A model generated the notes under the pieces. That model worked only from the letters and a program-made list of their open reading frames with translations, had not been told where the DNA came from and did no database searches. A DNA stretch of 64,000 bases from Pseudomonas frederiksbergensis (GTDB taxonomy: Bacteria > Pseudomonadota > Gammaproteobacteria > Pseudomonadales > Pseudomonadaceae): NCBI RefSeq assembly GCF_003732705.1, contig NZ_MOBR01000006.1:289171-353170 (forward strand). The letters run 5' to 3'. This document shows, piece by piece, positions 10,237 to 19,117 of this stretch. A program made the position numbers and the translations under genes. Position 1 is the first letter of the stretch; each line of letters starts with the position of its first letter.

Positions 10237-10425
10237 ATGTTGAAAAATTGCAGATGTGGACATTGCAAAAGATTGCTCGCCCGAGTGGGTGAGCACACCG
10301 AGCTCCAGATCAAATGTCCCCGATGCGGGACGCTGAATCATGTGAAGGCCACGAGCCTCGAGCGATCGCCTGGGAGCGACTTGAGCGCGGCACCCGCTGC
10401 GCAAACCACTCAGTTAACTCAATAG
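10237..10425 (+). CDS. Com-like zinc-finger regulator (Mu Com family)
   Basis: A 62-residue protein with two CxxC pairs (C7/C10 and C27/C30) separated by 16 residues, ending the finger with CPRCGTLNHVK. This is the pattern of phage Mu Com, a small zinc-finger protein that binds mom mRNA and allows translation of the DNA-modification gene mom. No mom gene is present; the next gene, 7 bases on, encodes a secreted protein. The ATG at 10237 is chosen because the finger follows directly and AAAGG lies upstream; an ATG at 10201 would add 12 residues of no pattern. Role here unknown. Confidence 0.72.
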   Translation: MLKNCRCGHCKRLLARVGEHTELQIKCPRCGTLNHVKATSLERSPGSDLSAAPAAQTTQLTQ

Positions 10426-10432
10426 GTGAACC

Positions 10433-11014
10433 ATGAACAGTTTCAAAAAATACGTTACCCCGCTGTTGCTGTCCTTTGCGCTACTTGGTAGCGGTGGCAA
10501 TGCGGCTGCCGCCAACCTTTTGGTCAACGGCAGCTTCGAACAACCCGGCTGCAGCGGTAGCTGCATTCTGGATACCCCGGCGAAAACCAACTTCATCACA
10601 GGCTGGACAACGTTCTTGTCCGGTGCCGAGTATTTCAACATGCCAGCCATGTTCGGGGGCTCGGTAGCGGCCGATGGTGTAGTGATTGTCGACCTGGCCA
10701 ACTACGTCTATGGCAACGGCGGCGGCATTCAGCAGAACTTCGCCACCACGACCGGCGCCAAGTATCGACTGACCTTTAGCGCGGGCAACTCGCGCTACGC
10801 CAGTCGCTCCGGCGACGGTGTCATCCAGGTGAAAGTGGCCGGGCAAACCGTCTCCTTTAACACCCCGGTCGCCAAAGGCGTCGCGGTCGAATGGAGCACC
10901 ATCACTTACGACTTCACCGCCACCACGTCGCAAACCACGTTGGCTTTTTTCAACGAACAGAACCCCTACAACAACTTCGCCTTTATCGACAACGTGATCG
11001 TTGAACGTCTTTAA
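10433..11014 (+). CDS. Secreted DUF642-like / carbohydrate-binding-like protein
   Basis: A 193-residue protein with a clear signal peptide (residues 1-26, cleavage after NAAAA) and a mature part starting NLLVNGSFEQPG, then a beta-sandwich-like sequence ending FAFIDNVIVERL. The NGSFE...W...IDNV layout resembles DUF642 and related carbohydrate-binding domains that attach to cell-surface polysaccharide. It sits seven bases after the Com-like gene and before the holin, so it is part of the tailocin transcript or a moron. No enzyme motif is seen. Confidence 0.6.
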   Translation: MNSFKKYVTPLLLSFALLGSGGNAAAANLLVNGSFEQPGCSGSCILDTPAKTNFITGWTTFLSGAEYFNMPAMFGGSVAADGVVIVDLANYVYGNGGGIQQNFATTTGAKYRLTFSAGNSRYASRSGDGVIQVKVAGQTVSFNTPVAKGVAVEWSTITYDFTATTSQTTLAFFNEQNPYNNFAFIDNVIVERL

Positions 11015-11095
11015 AGCGGTATCGCCTGACATCACCCGGGCTGGGTCCAAAGGACACAGCCCGATCATTCATCAATCACCCCCAGGAGGCGTGAC

Positions 11096-11437
11096 ATGAC
11101 AAACGAGCAACAAGCGTTGCTGGACATGCCGATCTGGCTTGTCATCGTCCTCGCCCTGGTGGGCGGGGTGTCCGGCGAAATGTGGCGCGCCGACAAGGAA
11201 GGCGCCCGAGGCTGGGCGCTGTTGCGGCGCCTGGCATTGCGCTCCGGGGCCTGCGTGATCTGCGGAGTCTCCGCGATCATGTTGCTGTACGCCGCTGGCG
11301 TGTCGATCTGGACCGCGTGTGCGTTTGGCTGCCTCACGGCGATGGCGGGGGCGGATGTGGCCATTGGGTTGTATGAGCGCTGGGCGGCGAAGCGGATTGG
11401 TGTGTGTGAAGTGCCGCCACGTCCGGATCAACAATAA
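11096..11437 (+). CDS. Phage holin of the tailocin lysis system
   Basis: A 113-residue membrane protein. The N-terminal segment IWLVIVLALVGGVSGEMW and a second hydrophobic region near residues 52-88 (VICGVSAIMLLYAAGV...) fit a small holin of the type found at the start of Pseudomonas R-tailocin clusters. GGAGG lies upstream of the ATG. It should release endolysin through the inner membrane, but the matching endolysin and spanins are 29 kb away at 40684-41747, so the two tailocin clusters share one lysis set. Confidence 0.85.
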   Translation: MTNEQQALLDMPIWLVIVLALVGGVSGEMWRADKEGARGWALLRRLALRSGACVICGVSAIMLLYAAGVSIWTACAFGCLTAMAGADVAIGLYERWAAKRIGVCEVPPRPDQQ

Positions 11438-11483
11438 AACAGCGGCGCTGATCTTTGCGTTGCAGGTGAACAGGAGGCCATTA

Positions 11484-11996
11484 ATGTCCGTTGTCATCGA
11501 AAAACCTTCGCAGCTTGTGAGCGCCATTGCCGACGCATTGCGCATCGCCATTCCCGGCGTGAAGGTCGGCAGCCATCAAGACTTCGACAACACCATCGAT
11601 TCGACCTGGGTGCTGATTGCAATCGATCACGATGCGCCGGGCAACCGCGCCAATAACGGACGCATCGCCCATGTCCTGACGGTTTCGTTGCAAGTTGTGT
11701 TGCCGACGCCTGGGCCTGAAGTGTGCGACCTGGTTAGCGAGTTGAAAAACCTCGTCACCGACAATCGCTGGAAACTGCCGGCCGATCAATGCGACCTGCC
11801 GCAGAACATCGATGGCCTTCCGACCACATCCCTCAGCGGTACACGGGAATACAACGCCTGGACCGTTTCATTCACCCAGACGCTGTACCTCGGGCCATTG
11901 CTGCTGGAAGACCCTACGGGCATCCCGAAATACGCCCGCACCTGGGAAGTGTCGAACATCGACGACCCGGATCAATACATTGCACTCGAGGACTAG
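11484..11996 (+). CDS. Phage tail protein, gp37-like tail terminator (tentative)
   Basis: A 170-residue protein (VIEKPSQLVSAIADALR...) with an alpha/beta pattern and length like the Mu gp37/DUF1834 tail-terminator group. The first protein of cluster B (24187) has the same kind of layout. GGAGG precedes the ATG. It opens the structural part of cluster A, directly before the baseplate genes. The fold assignment is inference from length and position; it could also be another neck protein. Confidence 0.5.
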   Translation: MSVVIEKPSQLVSAIADALRIAIPGVKVGSHQDFDNTIDSTWVLIAIDHDAPGNRANNGRIAHVLTVSLQVVLPTPGPEVCDLVSELKNLVTDNRWKLPADQCDLPQNIDGLPTTSLSGTREYNAWTVSFTQTLYLGPLLLEDPTGIPKYARTWEVSNIDDPDQYIALED

Positions 11997-11999
11997 CCC

Positions 12000-12611
12000 A
12001 TGTTTGACGCGCTGTTACGCATGCAACTGGGCCCGATCATCGAGCGCTTGGCGCAGATGGAGACTGAGCTTGAAGACCTGTATCGACGCGCCGACAATTT
12101 TTGTCGGATCGGCGTGTGTCAGGAAGTCGATGCGGCCAGCAATACCTGCAAGGTCCGCCACGGTGAATTGCTGAGCCCGGCCATCCGCTTTTTCAACCCG
12201 AGTGCCGGGGCTCAGAGCGAGTCGCGGATCCCCTCCGTCGGCGAGCAATGCCTGTTGCTGAATCACGGTGGCGGCGAGGGCGGTGGGCAGTCGGTCGCGC
12301 TGTTCGGCCTTAACGGCGACCGGTTTCCCCCGGCCTCGACACTGGCGTCGCTGACCCGTCGTCTCTATCAGGACGGCACGGAAAGCGGTTACGACGATGT
12401 CAGCCATGTCCTGCACTGGAACAACGGCCCGGCGGCATTCACCGGTTCTCGTGAATCGCTCGAATTGAGCATCGGCCCGGCGCGACTGGCGATGACGCCC
12501 CAGGCAATCACCTTGCAACTAGGCGCGGTCGGTTTGCTGATCGACGCTGCCGGCGTGCACCTGAGCGGCCCGGTGGTGGATCACCAGGGGCGTGTCATCA
12601 GCCCCAAATAA
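12000..12611 (+). CDS. Baseplate assembly protein V (P2 gpV-like spike)
   Basis: A 203-residue protein. The N-terminal helix is followed by an OB-like domain (RIGVCQEVDAASNTCKVRHG), the segment IPSVGEQCLLLNHGG, and a C-terminal beta-rich repeat typical of the trimeric spike. It should form the membrane-piercing tip below the tube. It starts four bases after the preceding gene and is followed by W, J and I in the exact P2 order. Confidence 0.9.
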   Translation: MFDALLRMQLGPIIERLAQMETELEDLYRRADNFCRIGVCQEVDAASNTCKVRHGELLSPAIRFFNPSAGAQSESRIPSVGEQCLLLNHGGGEGGGQSVALFGLNGDRFPPASTLASLTRRLYQDGTESGYDDVSHVLHWNNGPAAFTGSRESLELSIGPARLAMTPQAITLQLGAVGLLIDAAGVHLSGPVVDHQGRVISPK

Positions 12612-12621
12612 AGGGTTTCCC

Positions 12622-12954
12622 ATGATCGGAATCGATAGAAACACCGGCGCCACCGTCGACGACTGGCTGCAGTTTGTGCAGCGCGCCACCCGGGCGCTGA
12701 CCACGCCGTTGGGCACCCGTCAGAAGCGCCCTCTGTATGGCAGCGCACTCCCGGAGTTGCTGGGCCAGAACCTCGGCGACGACGTGTTGATCCTGGCCCA
12801 GAGCCATGCCGCGCAAGCGTTTTACAACAAGCAGAACGGTATCGACGATTTTGAGCCGCAAGTCATTGTGGCCAGCCGGCAGGGCGCGGGGTTGTTGCTG
12901 CGCTTCGCCGGCACCTGGAAAAACCGTCAACAGACCTTCGAGGTGGTGACATGA
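12622..12954 (+). CDS. Baseplate assembly protein W (gp25-like)
   Basis: A 110-residue protein of the GPW/gp25 family (IGIDRNTGATVDDWLQFVQR...). Motifs TPLGTRQKRPLYGS and RQQTFEVV are family hallmarks. It links baseplate wedge to sheath. The ATG at 12622 is preferred to the one at 12592, which overlaps the V gene. It overlaps J by four bases (ATGA). Confidence 0.93.
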   Translation: MIGIDRNTGATVDDWLQFVQRATRALTTPLGTRQKRPLYGSALPELLGQNLGDDVLILAQSHAAQAFYNKQNGIDDFEPQVIVASRQGAGLLLRFAGTWKNRQQTFEVVT

Positions 12955-13946
12955 GTATGTTGATCCCCGGCCAGAACCAGTTGGCCGAGCCGGCCATCGT
13001 CACCGTCGAAGCGTTTGAGGACCTGCTCGCAGAGTTTAAGACGTTCGTCGTTGAATACGTCGGCGCTCGCTCTCCCGAGAGTGCGGCGAAGCTGAAAGTC
13101 AGTCTGGAAAATGAAAGTGAACTGCTGACCCTTGCCCTCGAGGCTTTTTGTGTACGGCTGCAAACCCACGAACGCAAATACAACGCCCGCATCAAGCAGA
13201 TGCTGGCGTGGTGGGCCACCGGCAGTAACCTCGATGCACGCCTGGCGGACATGGGCCTTGAACGTCAATTGCTGGACCCGGGCGACCCGGCGGCGTTCCC
13301 GCCGATCCCTCCGGTTTTTGAAAGCGACGATGACGCCCGGTTGCGTTATTACCTGGCGCCCCATGCCCCGGCAGCGGGTTCGCGAATGCAGTATCGCCGG
13401 GAGGTGTTCACCTTGGGTGAACGCCCAGCGGTGAAGGTAGAAACTGCGGCGGCGGGTGTAGTGACGGTCACTTACACCTTCGACCCGGACGGCTTTGCCG
13501 CGCAGGTCAAGGATGGCAACGGGCGCCGTACCGCGCCTGGAGAAGTGATGGTCACGGTGCTGGCCCGAGAGGGCGATGGCACACCGTCCGCCGCATTGCT
13601 CGACGGTGTTCGCCAACATTTCGCCCGGCCTGATGTACGCCCCGAAACCGACCTGGTCACCGTGCAGGGCGCGCAAATCAAAAACTACAAAATCCGGGTG
13701 GTGGCGAAGATCAACGCCGGTCCCGATTCGGGGCTGACCAAGGTCGCCGCGCAACAGCAATTGCAGGCCTATGCCGATTCTTGTCATCGCCTGGAAGGGC
13801 GGGTGGACCCGAGCTGGATCGACTACACGCTGCACAGCGCCGGCGCGGTGCAACTGCAAATCCTTGAACCGCTGGCGCCAATTGTTACGACGGCGTTCCA
13901 GGCCCCGTATTGCACGGGTGTCGAGGTTGAGGTGGACACGTTATGA
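12951..13946 (+). CDS. Baseplate assembly protein J
   Basis: A 331-residue wedge protein of the P2 gpJ family. Recognisable segments are the N-terminal LAEPAIVTVEAFEDLL, the central DDDARLRYYLAPHAPAAGS and the C-terminal LHSAGAVQLQILEP. It overlaps W and I by four bases each (ATGA), so the three are translationally coupled. Confidence 0.92.
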   Translation: MSMLIPGQNQLAEPAIVTVEAFEDLLAEFKTFVVEYVGARSPESAAKLKVSLENESELLTLALEAFCVRLQTHERKYNARIKQMLAWWATGSNLDARLADMGLERQLLDPGDPAAFPPIPPVFESDDDARLRYYLAPHAPAAGSRMQYRREVFTLGERPAVKVETAAAGVVTVTYTFDPDGFAAQVKDGNGRRTAPGEVMVTVLAREGDGTPSAALLDGVRQHFARPDVRPETDLVTVQGAQIKNYKIRVVAKINAGPDSGLTKVAAQQQLQAYADSCHRLEGRVDPSWIDYTLHSAGAVQLQILEPLAPIVTTAFQAPYCTGVEVEVDTL

Positions 13947-14578
13947 GTGACGACACTCCTCGTCCGAGTCTGTTGCCGGCCAACAGTTCGCCACTGGAGC
14001 GGGCGCTTGATATTGGTTTCGGCAAATTGCTTGAGCGCATTACGCCGCCGTTTCCGGAGTTGATGAACCCCGCCGAAACACCGTTGGCGTTCCTGCCGTA
14101 CCTCGGCGCGGATCGCGGTGTCAGCGAGTGGAGTTCCGAAGCGCCTGAAGCTGAGAAGCGCTTGACGGTCGAACTCGCTTGGCCCACCGCACGGCAGGCC
14201 GGCACTCGAAAGGCGCTGGAAAACGCCGCCAAAGGTTTGCGGCTCCAACCCGATGTGCGTGCCTGGTACGAGCAAACGCCTCCGGGCGCGCCTTACAGCT
14301 TTTCCGTCAGGGCTTTTACCGAACAGCCTTACAGCGAAGAAATCGATGCGCGCCTTGATCGACGCCTGGCGGACGCCAAAAGTGAGCGCGACACCTTAAA
14401 GGTCTCCGTCGGCCTGAGTGCCTTCGGCAATCACGTCATCGGCGCCGCCACCCTATGCGGCGAGCTGACCACGGTTTATCCGATTGTCATCGAAGGGCTC
14501 GAAGCCTCGGGCCAGGTCTTCATGGCCGCCGGGCTCTACGCCGTCGAAACCTCCACTATTTATCCACAGGGGTCCTAA
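13943..14578 (+). CDS. Tail protein I (baseplate wedge)
   Basis: A 211-residue protein of the P2 gpI family: SLLPANSSPLERAL and AFLPYLGADRGVSEWS are the typical N-terminal motifs. It completes the baseplate and connects to the fiber encoded directly downstream (next ATG follows the stop codon without a gap). Confidence 0.9.
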   Translation: MSDDTPRPSLLPANSSPLERALDIGFGKLLERITPPFPELMNPAETPLAFLPYLGADRGVSEWSSEAPEAEKRLTVELAWPTARQAGTRKALENAAKGLRLQPDVRAWYEQTPPGAPYSFSVRAFTEQPYSEEIDARLDRRLADAKSERDTLKVSVGLSAFGNHVIGAATLCGELTTVYPIVIEGLEASGQVFMAAGLYAVETSTIYPQGS

Positions 14579-16540
14579 ATGGCCGACTATTACACCCTGC
14601 TTACCAACGCGGGGATCGCCTACGAAACTGCCTGCAAAGCGGCGGGCCTGCCGATCAAGTTGTCACAGATTTCCGTCGGCGACGGCGGTGGCGCGGTTTA
14701 CAACCCGGCGGCAACCGACACGGCGCTCAAGCGCGAAGTCTGGCGCGGCCCGCTCAATGCACTGTTCCAGGATGAGAAAAACCCGAGCTGGTTGCTCGCT
14801 GAAGTGACCATCCCGCCGGACGTGGGCGGCTGGTATGTGCGCGAGGCCGGGATCTGGACCGATACCGGGATTTTGTACGCCATCGTCAAATACCCGGAGT
14901 CGTTCAAACCGGTTCTGGCCACGTCGGGGTCGGGGAAAGAGTTTTACATTCGCTCGATTTTCGAAACCAGCAATGCGTCCTTGGTGACGTTGCTGATTGA
15001 CGACACCGTGGTGAAAGCGACCCGTGCGTGGGTGACTTCCTATGTCGCTGACGAACTCGCCAAACTCGACAGCAAGCAATCGGTGCGCGTGGCGACAACC
15101 GCCAGCATCACGTTGGCCGGGCCTCAAACAATTGATGGCGTAGCCGTTGTTGCGGGTGATCGGGTTCTGGTTAAAAACCAGACGGCCGCGAAAGATAACG
15201 GCATCTATGTTGCCGCAGTCGCGGCCTGGGTGCGGGCGAAAGACGCGGATGTCAGTGCAGACGTGACGTCGGGACTGATCGTCTCCGTGGAGCAGGGGGC
15301 AACGCTGGCCGATACCCGCTGGCAGTTGATCACTGATGTAGCGATTGTCCTGGGAACCACGGCGTTGACGTTCCAGAACGTGACGCAAGGTTTTGCGCCG
15401 CTCAATGCGCCGGCGCTGATCAGCCCGACGGCGAATACGCCAGCGCAGTTCGATAAATCGCAACTGCTGGTCAATTCGGCGTTTCTGAAACGTGCGGGAG
15501 TTGAGTACGGGGATTACACCAATTACTTGGCGTCTGCGGCGTTGACCCTCGCGGACATTGGTAAATGGGCTGCCTTTTCTACTGCTGGCGCGGCGGTCGC
15601 TACCTTGCCGGTCGGAAGTGGCGTTATTCCAGGTGGTGCCACTGTTTCCATTCTTTCTTCGATGGGGACTGTCAGGATCACGGCAGGGGCGGGAGAACTG
15701 ATTGATGCGGTTAACGCTCCGGGTGATATCTCGATTGCTCAGGGTGACACTGCCGAGTTTATTCGCGTTGGTAACTTGTGGCGGTTAATCGGTGGGTCGG
15801 CGTTGCTGAAATATGCCGGTGTCATGTCTGGGTCTAACTGGACGACGCCTCCCCGGTTTGATAACACCAAGAAGCTTGCAACTACCGATTGGGTGAAAGC
15901 CAAAGGGTTTGAGCTGAGTGGGTTTTATATGTTCACTGCCCCATTAATCGGTATCGCGGCGCATGTTGGCAGCATGGTTCATTGTTACGGTGAAGGTCCG
16001 GTTTCCTACAGCCTTCCTGACTCGGTGGCGAATGGTATTCCCGTAGGCGGCACTATTCGTTTGCAGAACTGGTCGATGGTCAACCTGATCCTGTCCACTC
16101 AAGGCGTGGACAAAATGCAGGAAAGCCTGACTGTATTGAGCACATCTGTGAGCCGCAGCATTCCCCCGGACACCTACGTAGACATCACTTTCATTGGCAA
16201 TGGCAACTGGTTGTTACTGGGTACGGGCGTTGTTGCCAAGACTTTACCGTTTGGTGCACTGATGTCACCGAACGGCTACCAGAAACTCCCCTCCGGTTTG
16301 ATCATTCAGTGGATGACGGCGCTATTTCCAAAAGCTGCGCTAAGCACACCTTTCAACTTGCCGACTGCGTTTCTGAATGCAAATTTCGGCTGCGTCGTTT
16401 CGATGACAGACAGCACTATTTACGGCTCCACCGGCTCTCCTTTTGTAGCGGGTATGGCCAACGGATTGGGTCAGGTCGTTGTGCAGTCAAACTACACCGC
16501 GAGCCAATCGGCAGTTCGCGTAATTGCGTTCGGGATGTAA
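14579..16540 (+). CDS. Tail fiber protein of tailocin A (gpH-like)
   Basis: A 653-residue receptor-binding fiber. The N-terminal attachment domain reads YYTLLTNAGIAYETACKAAG, typical of P2 gpH-like fibers. The middle (about 165-280) contains a repeat-like VVAGDRVLVKNQTAAKDNGI segment, and the C-terminus (about 560-653) is a compact domain starting SPNGYQKLPSGLIIQW and ending VRVIAFGM. A similar C-terminal module is found in the third fiber of cluster B (37799). Fiber C-termini decide which bacterial strains are killed. Confidence 0.9.
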   Translation: MADYYTLLTNAGIAYETACKAAGLPIKLSQISVGDGGGAVYNPAATDTALKREVWRGPLNALFQDEKNPSWLLAEVTIPPDVGGWYVREAGIWTDTGILYAIVKYPESFKPVLATSGSGKEFYIRSIFETSNASLVTLLIDDTVVKATRAWVTSYVADELAKLDSKQSVRVATTASITLAGPQTIDGVAVVAGDRVLVKNQTAAKDNGIYVAAVAAWVRAKDADVSADVTSGLIVSVEQGATLADTRWQLITDVAIVLGTTALTFQNVTQGFAPLNAPALISPTANTPAQFDKSQLLVNSAFLKRAGVEYGDYTNYLASAALTLADIGKWAAFSTAGAAVATLPVGSGVIPGGATVSILSSMGTVRITAGAGELIDAVNAPGDISIAQGDTAEFIRVGNLWRLIGGSALLKYAGVMSGSNWTTPPRFDNTKKLATTDWVKAKGFELSGFYMFTAPLIGIAAHVGSMVHCYGEGPVSYSLPDSVANGIPVGGTIRLQNWSMVNLILSTQGVDKMQESLTVLSTSVSRSIPPDTYVDITFIGNGNWLLLGTGVVAKTLPFGALMSPNGYQKLPSGLIIQWMTALFPKAALSTPFNLPTAFLNANFGCVVSMTDSTIYGSTGSPFVAGMANGLGQVVVQSNYTASQSAVRVIAFGM

Positions 16541-16551
16541 GGGGGAATCAG

Positions 16552-16977
16552 ATGATTTACAGCAGTAAGACAACCGGTTTTTTTCACGATTCTGATTTGG
16601 GCGGCGAGCTTCCAGCGGATGCTTTCGAAATATCACCCGAGCTGCACGCCGAGCTGTTGAACGGTCAATCGCAGCTGATCAAAATCAATTTTGATACGGT
16701 CCCACCCTCACTGATTGAGCGTCCGCCGATGCCTCCTGAGCAATTGGCTGACTTCGAGCGTGCCTGGCGTGACGGGCAGTTGGCGAAAACCGATGGCATC
16801 GTGGCGCGTCAGCGCGACGAACTGGAGGATGGCGGTGCAACCACGCTCACCGCCGAGCAATATGCCGAGCTGCAAGTCTACCGGCGCAAGCTGCGCGACT
16901 GGCCGCAAGAGGCCGAGTTTCCTTTGGTGGATCACCGCCCCGTTGCACCCGCCTGGCTGTCTGGCCAGCTCCAATAA
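16552..16977 (+). CDS. Tail fiber assembly protein (chaperone) A
   Basis: A 141-residue chaperone for the preceding fiber. The C-terminal half has RQRDELEDGGATTLTAEQYA and YRRKLRDWPQ, typical of tail fiber assembly proteins in this group. A closely similar chaperone is encoded at 38693 in cluster B; these two share sequence, as do their partner fibers' C-termini. It is followed by two terminators. Confidence 0.87.
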   Translation: MIYSSKTTGFFHDSDLGGELPADAFEISPELHAELLNGQSQLIKINFDTVPPSLIERPPMPPEQLADFERAWRDGQLAKTDGIVARQRDELEDGGATTLTAEQYAELQVYRRKLRDWPQEAEFPLVDHRPVAPAWLSGQLQ

Positions 16978-17004
16978 ACGCCCCGCACCGCCGGGGCGTT
17001 TTCT
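16978..17004 (+). terminator. terminator after the cluster A fiber module
   Basis: ACGCCCCG-CACCGC-CGGGGCGTTTTCTT directly after the chaperone stop codon. Confidence 0.85.
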
Positions 17005-17030
17005 TATCCGCTACATCCCAACACCACCCG

Positions 17031-17056
17031 AAAGCCCCAATCGAATGGGGCTTTTT
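17031..17056 (+). terminator. second terminator before the sheath genes
   Basis: AAAGCCCCA-ATCGAA-TGGGGCTTTTT, 20 bases before the next gene. Two terminators in a row separate baseplate/fiber genes from sheath/tube genes. Confidence 0.8.
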
Positions 17057-17075
17057 AGTCTCTGGAGAAACCCAA

Positions 17076-17258
17076 ATGGCAGAACGCCAAACCTACACCG
17101 TCCTTGTCCCGTTCCCTGTCGGGCGTGGTCACTGGTCGACCGCTGGCCAGGAACTCAACCTGCTCGACGTCGAAGCCAATGCATTGCTCAGCGCCGGTCG
17201 CCTGGAACTGAAAACATCCACCCAGGCCCAACAGGCCGCTGCCAAGAAGGCTGAATAA
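17076..17258 (+). CDS. Small conserved phage protein (60 residues)
   Basis: A 60-residue basic protein (AERQTYTVLVPFPVGRGHWS...). It lies two bases before the sheath gene, the position where cluster B encodes a DUF2635 protein. Sequence similarity between the two is weak, and the function is unknown. The GGAG ribosome site and coupling to the sheath gene support that it is real. Confidence 0.65.
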   Translation: MAERQTYTVLVPFPVGRGHWSTAGQELNLLDVEANALLSAGRLELKTSTQAQQAAAKKAE

Positions 17259-17260
17259 CC

Positions 17261-18427
17261 ATGGCTGAGGTTTTGAACTTCGAGCACAACGGCATTACCG
17301 TCAATGCCACTGAATCCCCCGAGGCCATGGGTGGCCTGGGTGACAACGTCATTGGCCTGGTCGGCACCGCGCCGAAAGCCGATCCGCTGATTCCGCGTAA
17401 CTCCCCGTTCCGCATCAACAGCTTCACCACTCAGGCACTGCTCGATCCGACCGGCGCCGAGTCGGGCACGCTGTACCACGCGGTGTACCAGATCCTCAAA
17501 GTGGTGAAGGTGCCGATCTACGTGGTCATCGTCGAAGAGGGCACCGCCCCGGCGGACACCATCAACAACGTGATCGGCGGCATTGAGCCGGTGACCGGTC
17601 GCAAACTCGGCCTGACCGCGCTGGGCGGTGTGCCGGAAGACCTGACCATCATTGGTGCGCCAGGCTTCACCGGTACCAAAGCGGTGGCGAGCGAATTCGC
17701 TTCGTTCGGTAAACGCATCAAGGCCCGCGTAGTGCTCGACGGCAAGGATGCCGCGGTCGCTGATCAAGTGACTTACAGCCAGGAATTGGGCGGCGCGGAC
17801 CTCGGTTTCGACCGTTGCCTGGTCGTGCATAACATGCCGGCCGTTTACTCCAAAGCGGCGAAGAAAAACGTGTTCCTCGCACCTTCCAGCCTGGCTATCG
17901 CCGCACTGGCCAAGGTCAAGCAATGGGAAAGCCCGGGCAACCAGGTGACCTACGCCGAAGACGTGTCGCGGGTGGTGGAATACAACATCCTCGACACCTC
18001 CACCGAAGGCGATCTGCTCAACCGTTACGGCATCAGCTATTACGCTCGCACCGTCCTCGGCGGCTTCTCGCTGCTGGGTAACCGCTCCGTCACCGGCAAG
18101 TTCATTAGCTACGTCGGCCTCGAAGATGCCATCAGCCGCAAACTGGTGAAAGCCGGCCAGAAAGCCATGGCCAAAAACCTGACCAAGTCGTTTATGGATC
18201 AGGAGGTCAAGCGCATTAACGACTGGCTGCAAACCCTGGTCGCCGACGAAACCATCCCGGGTGGCAGCGTGTACCTGCACCCGGAATTGAACAGCGTCGA
18301 GAAATACAAGAACGGCACCTGGTTCATCGTCATCGACTACGGCCGCTACGCGCCGAACGAACACATGGTTTACCAACTCAACGCCCGCGATGAAATCATC
18401 GAGCAGTTCCTGGAGGATGTTCTCTAA
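17261..18427 (+). CDS. Tail sheath protein FI (P2-like)
   Basis: A 388-residue contractile sheath protein. The N-terminus (FNHNGITV-like: FEHNGITVNATESPEA) and the pattern VIGLVGTAPKAD, DLTIIGAPGFTG and C-terminal YLHPELNSVEKYKNGTWF are typical of P2 gpFI. The stop overlaps the tube start by one base. It differs in length and sequence from the Mu-like sheath at 24950, which shows two separate contractile machines. Confidence 0.94.
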   Translation: MAEVLNFEHNGITVNATESPEAMGGLGDNVIGLVGTAPKADPLIPRNSPFRINSFTTQALLDPTGAESGTLYHAVYQILKVVKVPIYVVIVEEGTAPADTINNVIGGIEPVTGRKLGLTALGGVPEDLTIIGAPGFTGTKAVASEFASFGKRIKARVVLDGKDAAVADQVTYSQELGGADLGFDRCLVVHNMPAVYSKAAKKNVFLAPSSLAIAALAKVKQWESPGNQVTYAEDVSRVVEYNILDTSTEGDLLNRYGISYYARTVLGGFSLLGNRSVTGKFISYVGLEDAISRKLVKAGQKAMAKNLTKSFMDQEVKRINDWLQTLVADETIPGGSVYLHPELNSVEKYKNGTWFIVIDYGRYAPNEHMVYQLNARDEIIEQFLEDVL

Positions 18428-18933
18428 TGTTTACCAACCGTGTAAGACAGGCCATCGCGGCCACCCTGCAAGGCCTGCCGTTGTCGGCGACTGTTGAAGA
18501 TTTCACCGCGCCGAAGATCGAATTCGACATGGAAGAGATGCGCGGCGGGCGCTTTATCGGCGAGGAGATGGCCAAGAGCGGCAAGGTGCTCAATGCCACG
18601 CTGACCCTGCAAGGCGCCGGCCCGGAAATCATGCTGGCGCTCGGTGTGGCGCTGGGCGACGACATTCTGCTGAACGTGCGTGAAGCCGGCCAGGATCAGG
18701 ACGGCAACACCTGGTTCACCTACCACACCGTGGGCGGCAAGCTGAAATCCCTTGAAGAGGCCAAGTTGAAGATGGGCGACAAACCCACCACCACGCTCAT
18801 CCTGTCCTGCCGCACCTACAACCGTCTCGAAAACGGCATCCCGGTGATCGACATCGATGTGCGCACCCAGAAGTTCATGCTCAATGGCGTCGACATCCTC
18901 GGTGACGCCCGCCGCGCCGTGTTGCTGCCGTAA
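18427..18933 (+). CDS. Tail tube protein FII (P2-like)
   Basis: A 168-residue major tube protein of the P2 gpFII family (LPLSATVEDFTAPKIEFD, MEEMRGGRFIGEEMAKS). It forms the rigid inner tube that is pushed through the target envelope. Start coupled to the sheath stop (TAATG). Confidence 0.94.
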   Translation: MFTNRVRQAIAATLQGLPLSATVEDFTAPKIEFDMEEMRGGRFIGEEMAKSGKVLNATLTLQGAGPEIMLALGVALGDDILLNVREAGQDQDGNTWFTYHTVGGKLKSLEEAKLKMGDKPTTTLILSCRTYNRLENGIPVIDIDVRTQKFMLNGVDILGDARRAVLLP

Positions 18934-18943
18934 ACCCGATCCC

Positions 18944-19033
18944 TGTGGGAGCGAGCTTGCTCGCGATGGGGCCGGCAGATTCAACACTTGTGTTGCCTGA
19001 CCCACCGCCATCGCGAGCAAGCTCGCTCCCACA
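18944..19033. repeat. REPIN (two inverted REP sequences)
   Basis: TGTGGGAGCGAGCTTGCTCGCGATGG and its inverted partner about 60 bases on form a typical Pseudomonas REPIN. It lies between tube and chaperone genes inside cluster A. Confidence 0.9.
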
Positions 19034-19117
19034 AAGGGCTTTGCAATCCCTTTGATCTGCATTCTCCAATCGGCATTTACGCAACACCTCCCCATGATCC
19101 ACCAAGGAATTCATTTC

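Noticed and set aside
10031..10243. 70-residue frame in the tailocin leader
   Set aside because: It spans the terminator at 10118-10144, has no ribosome site and has random-looking composition.
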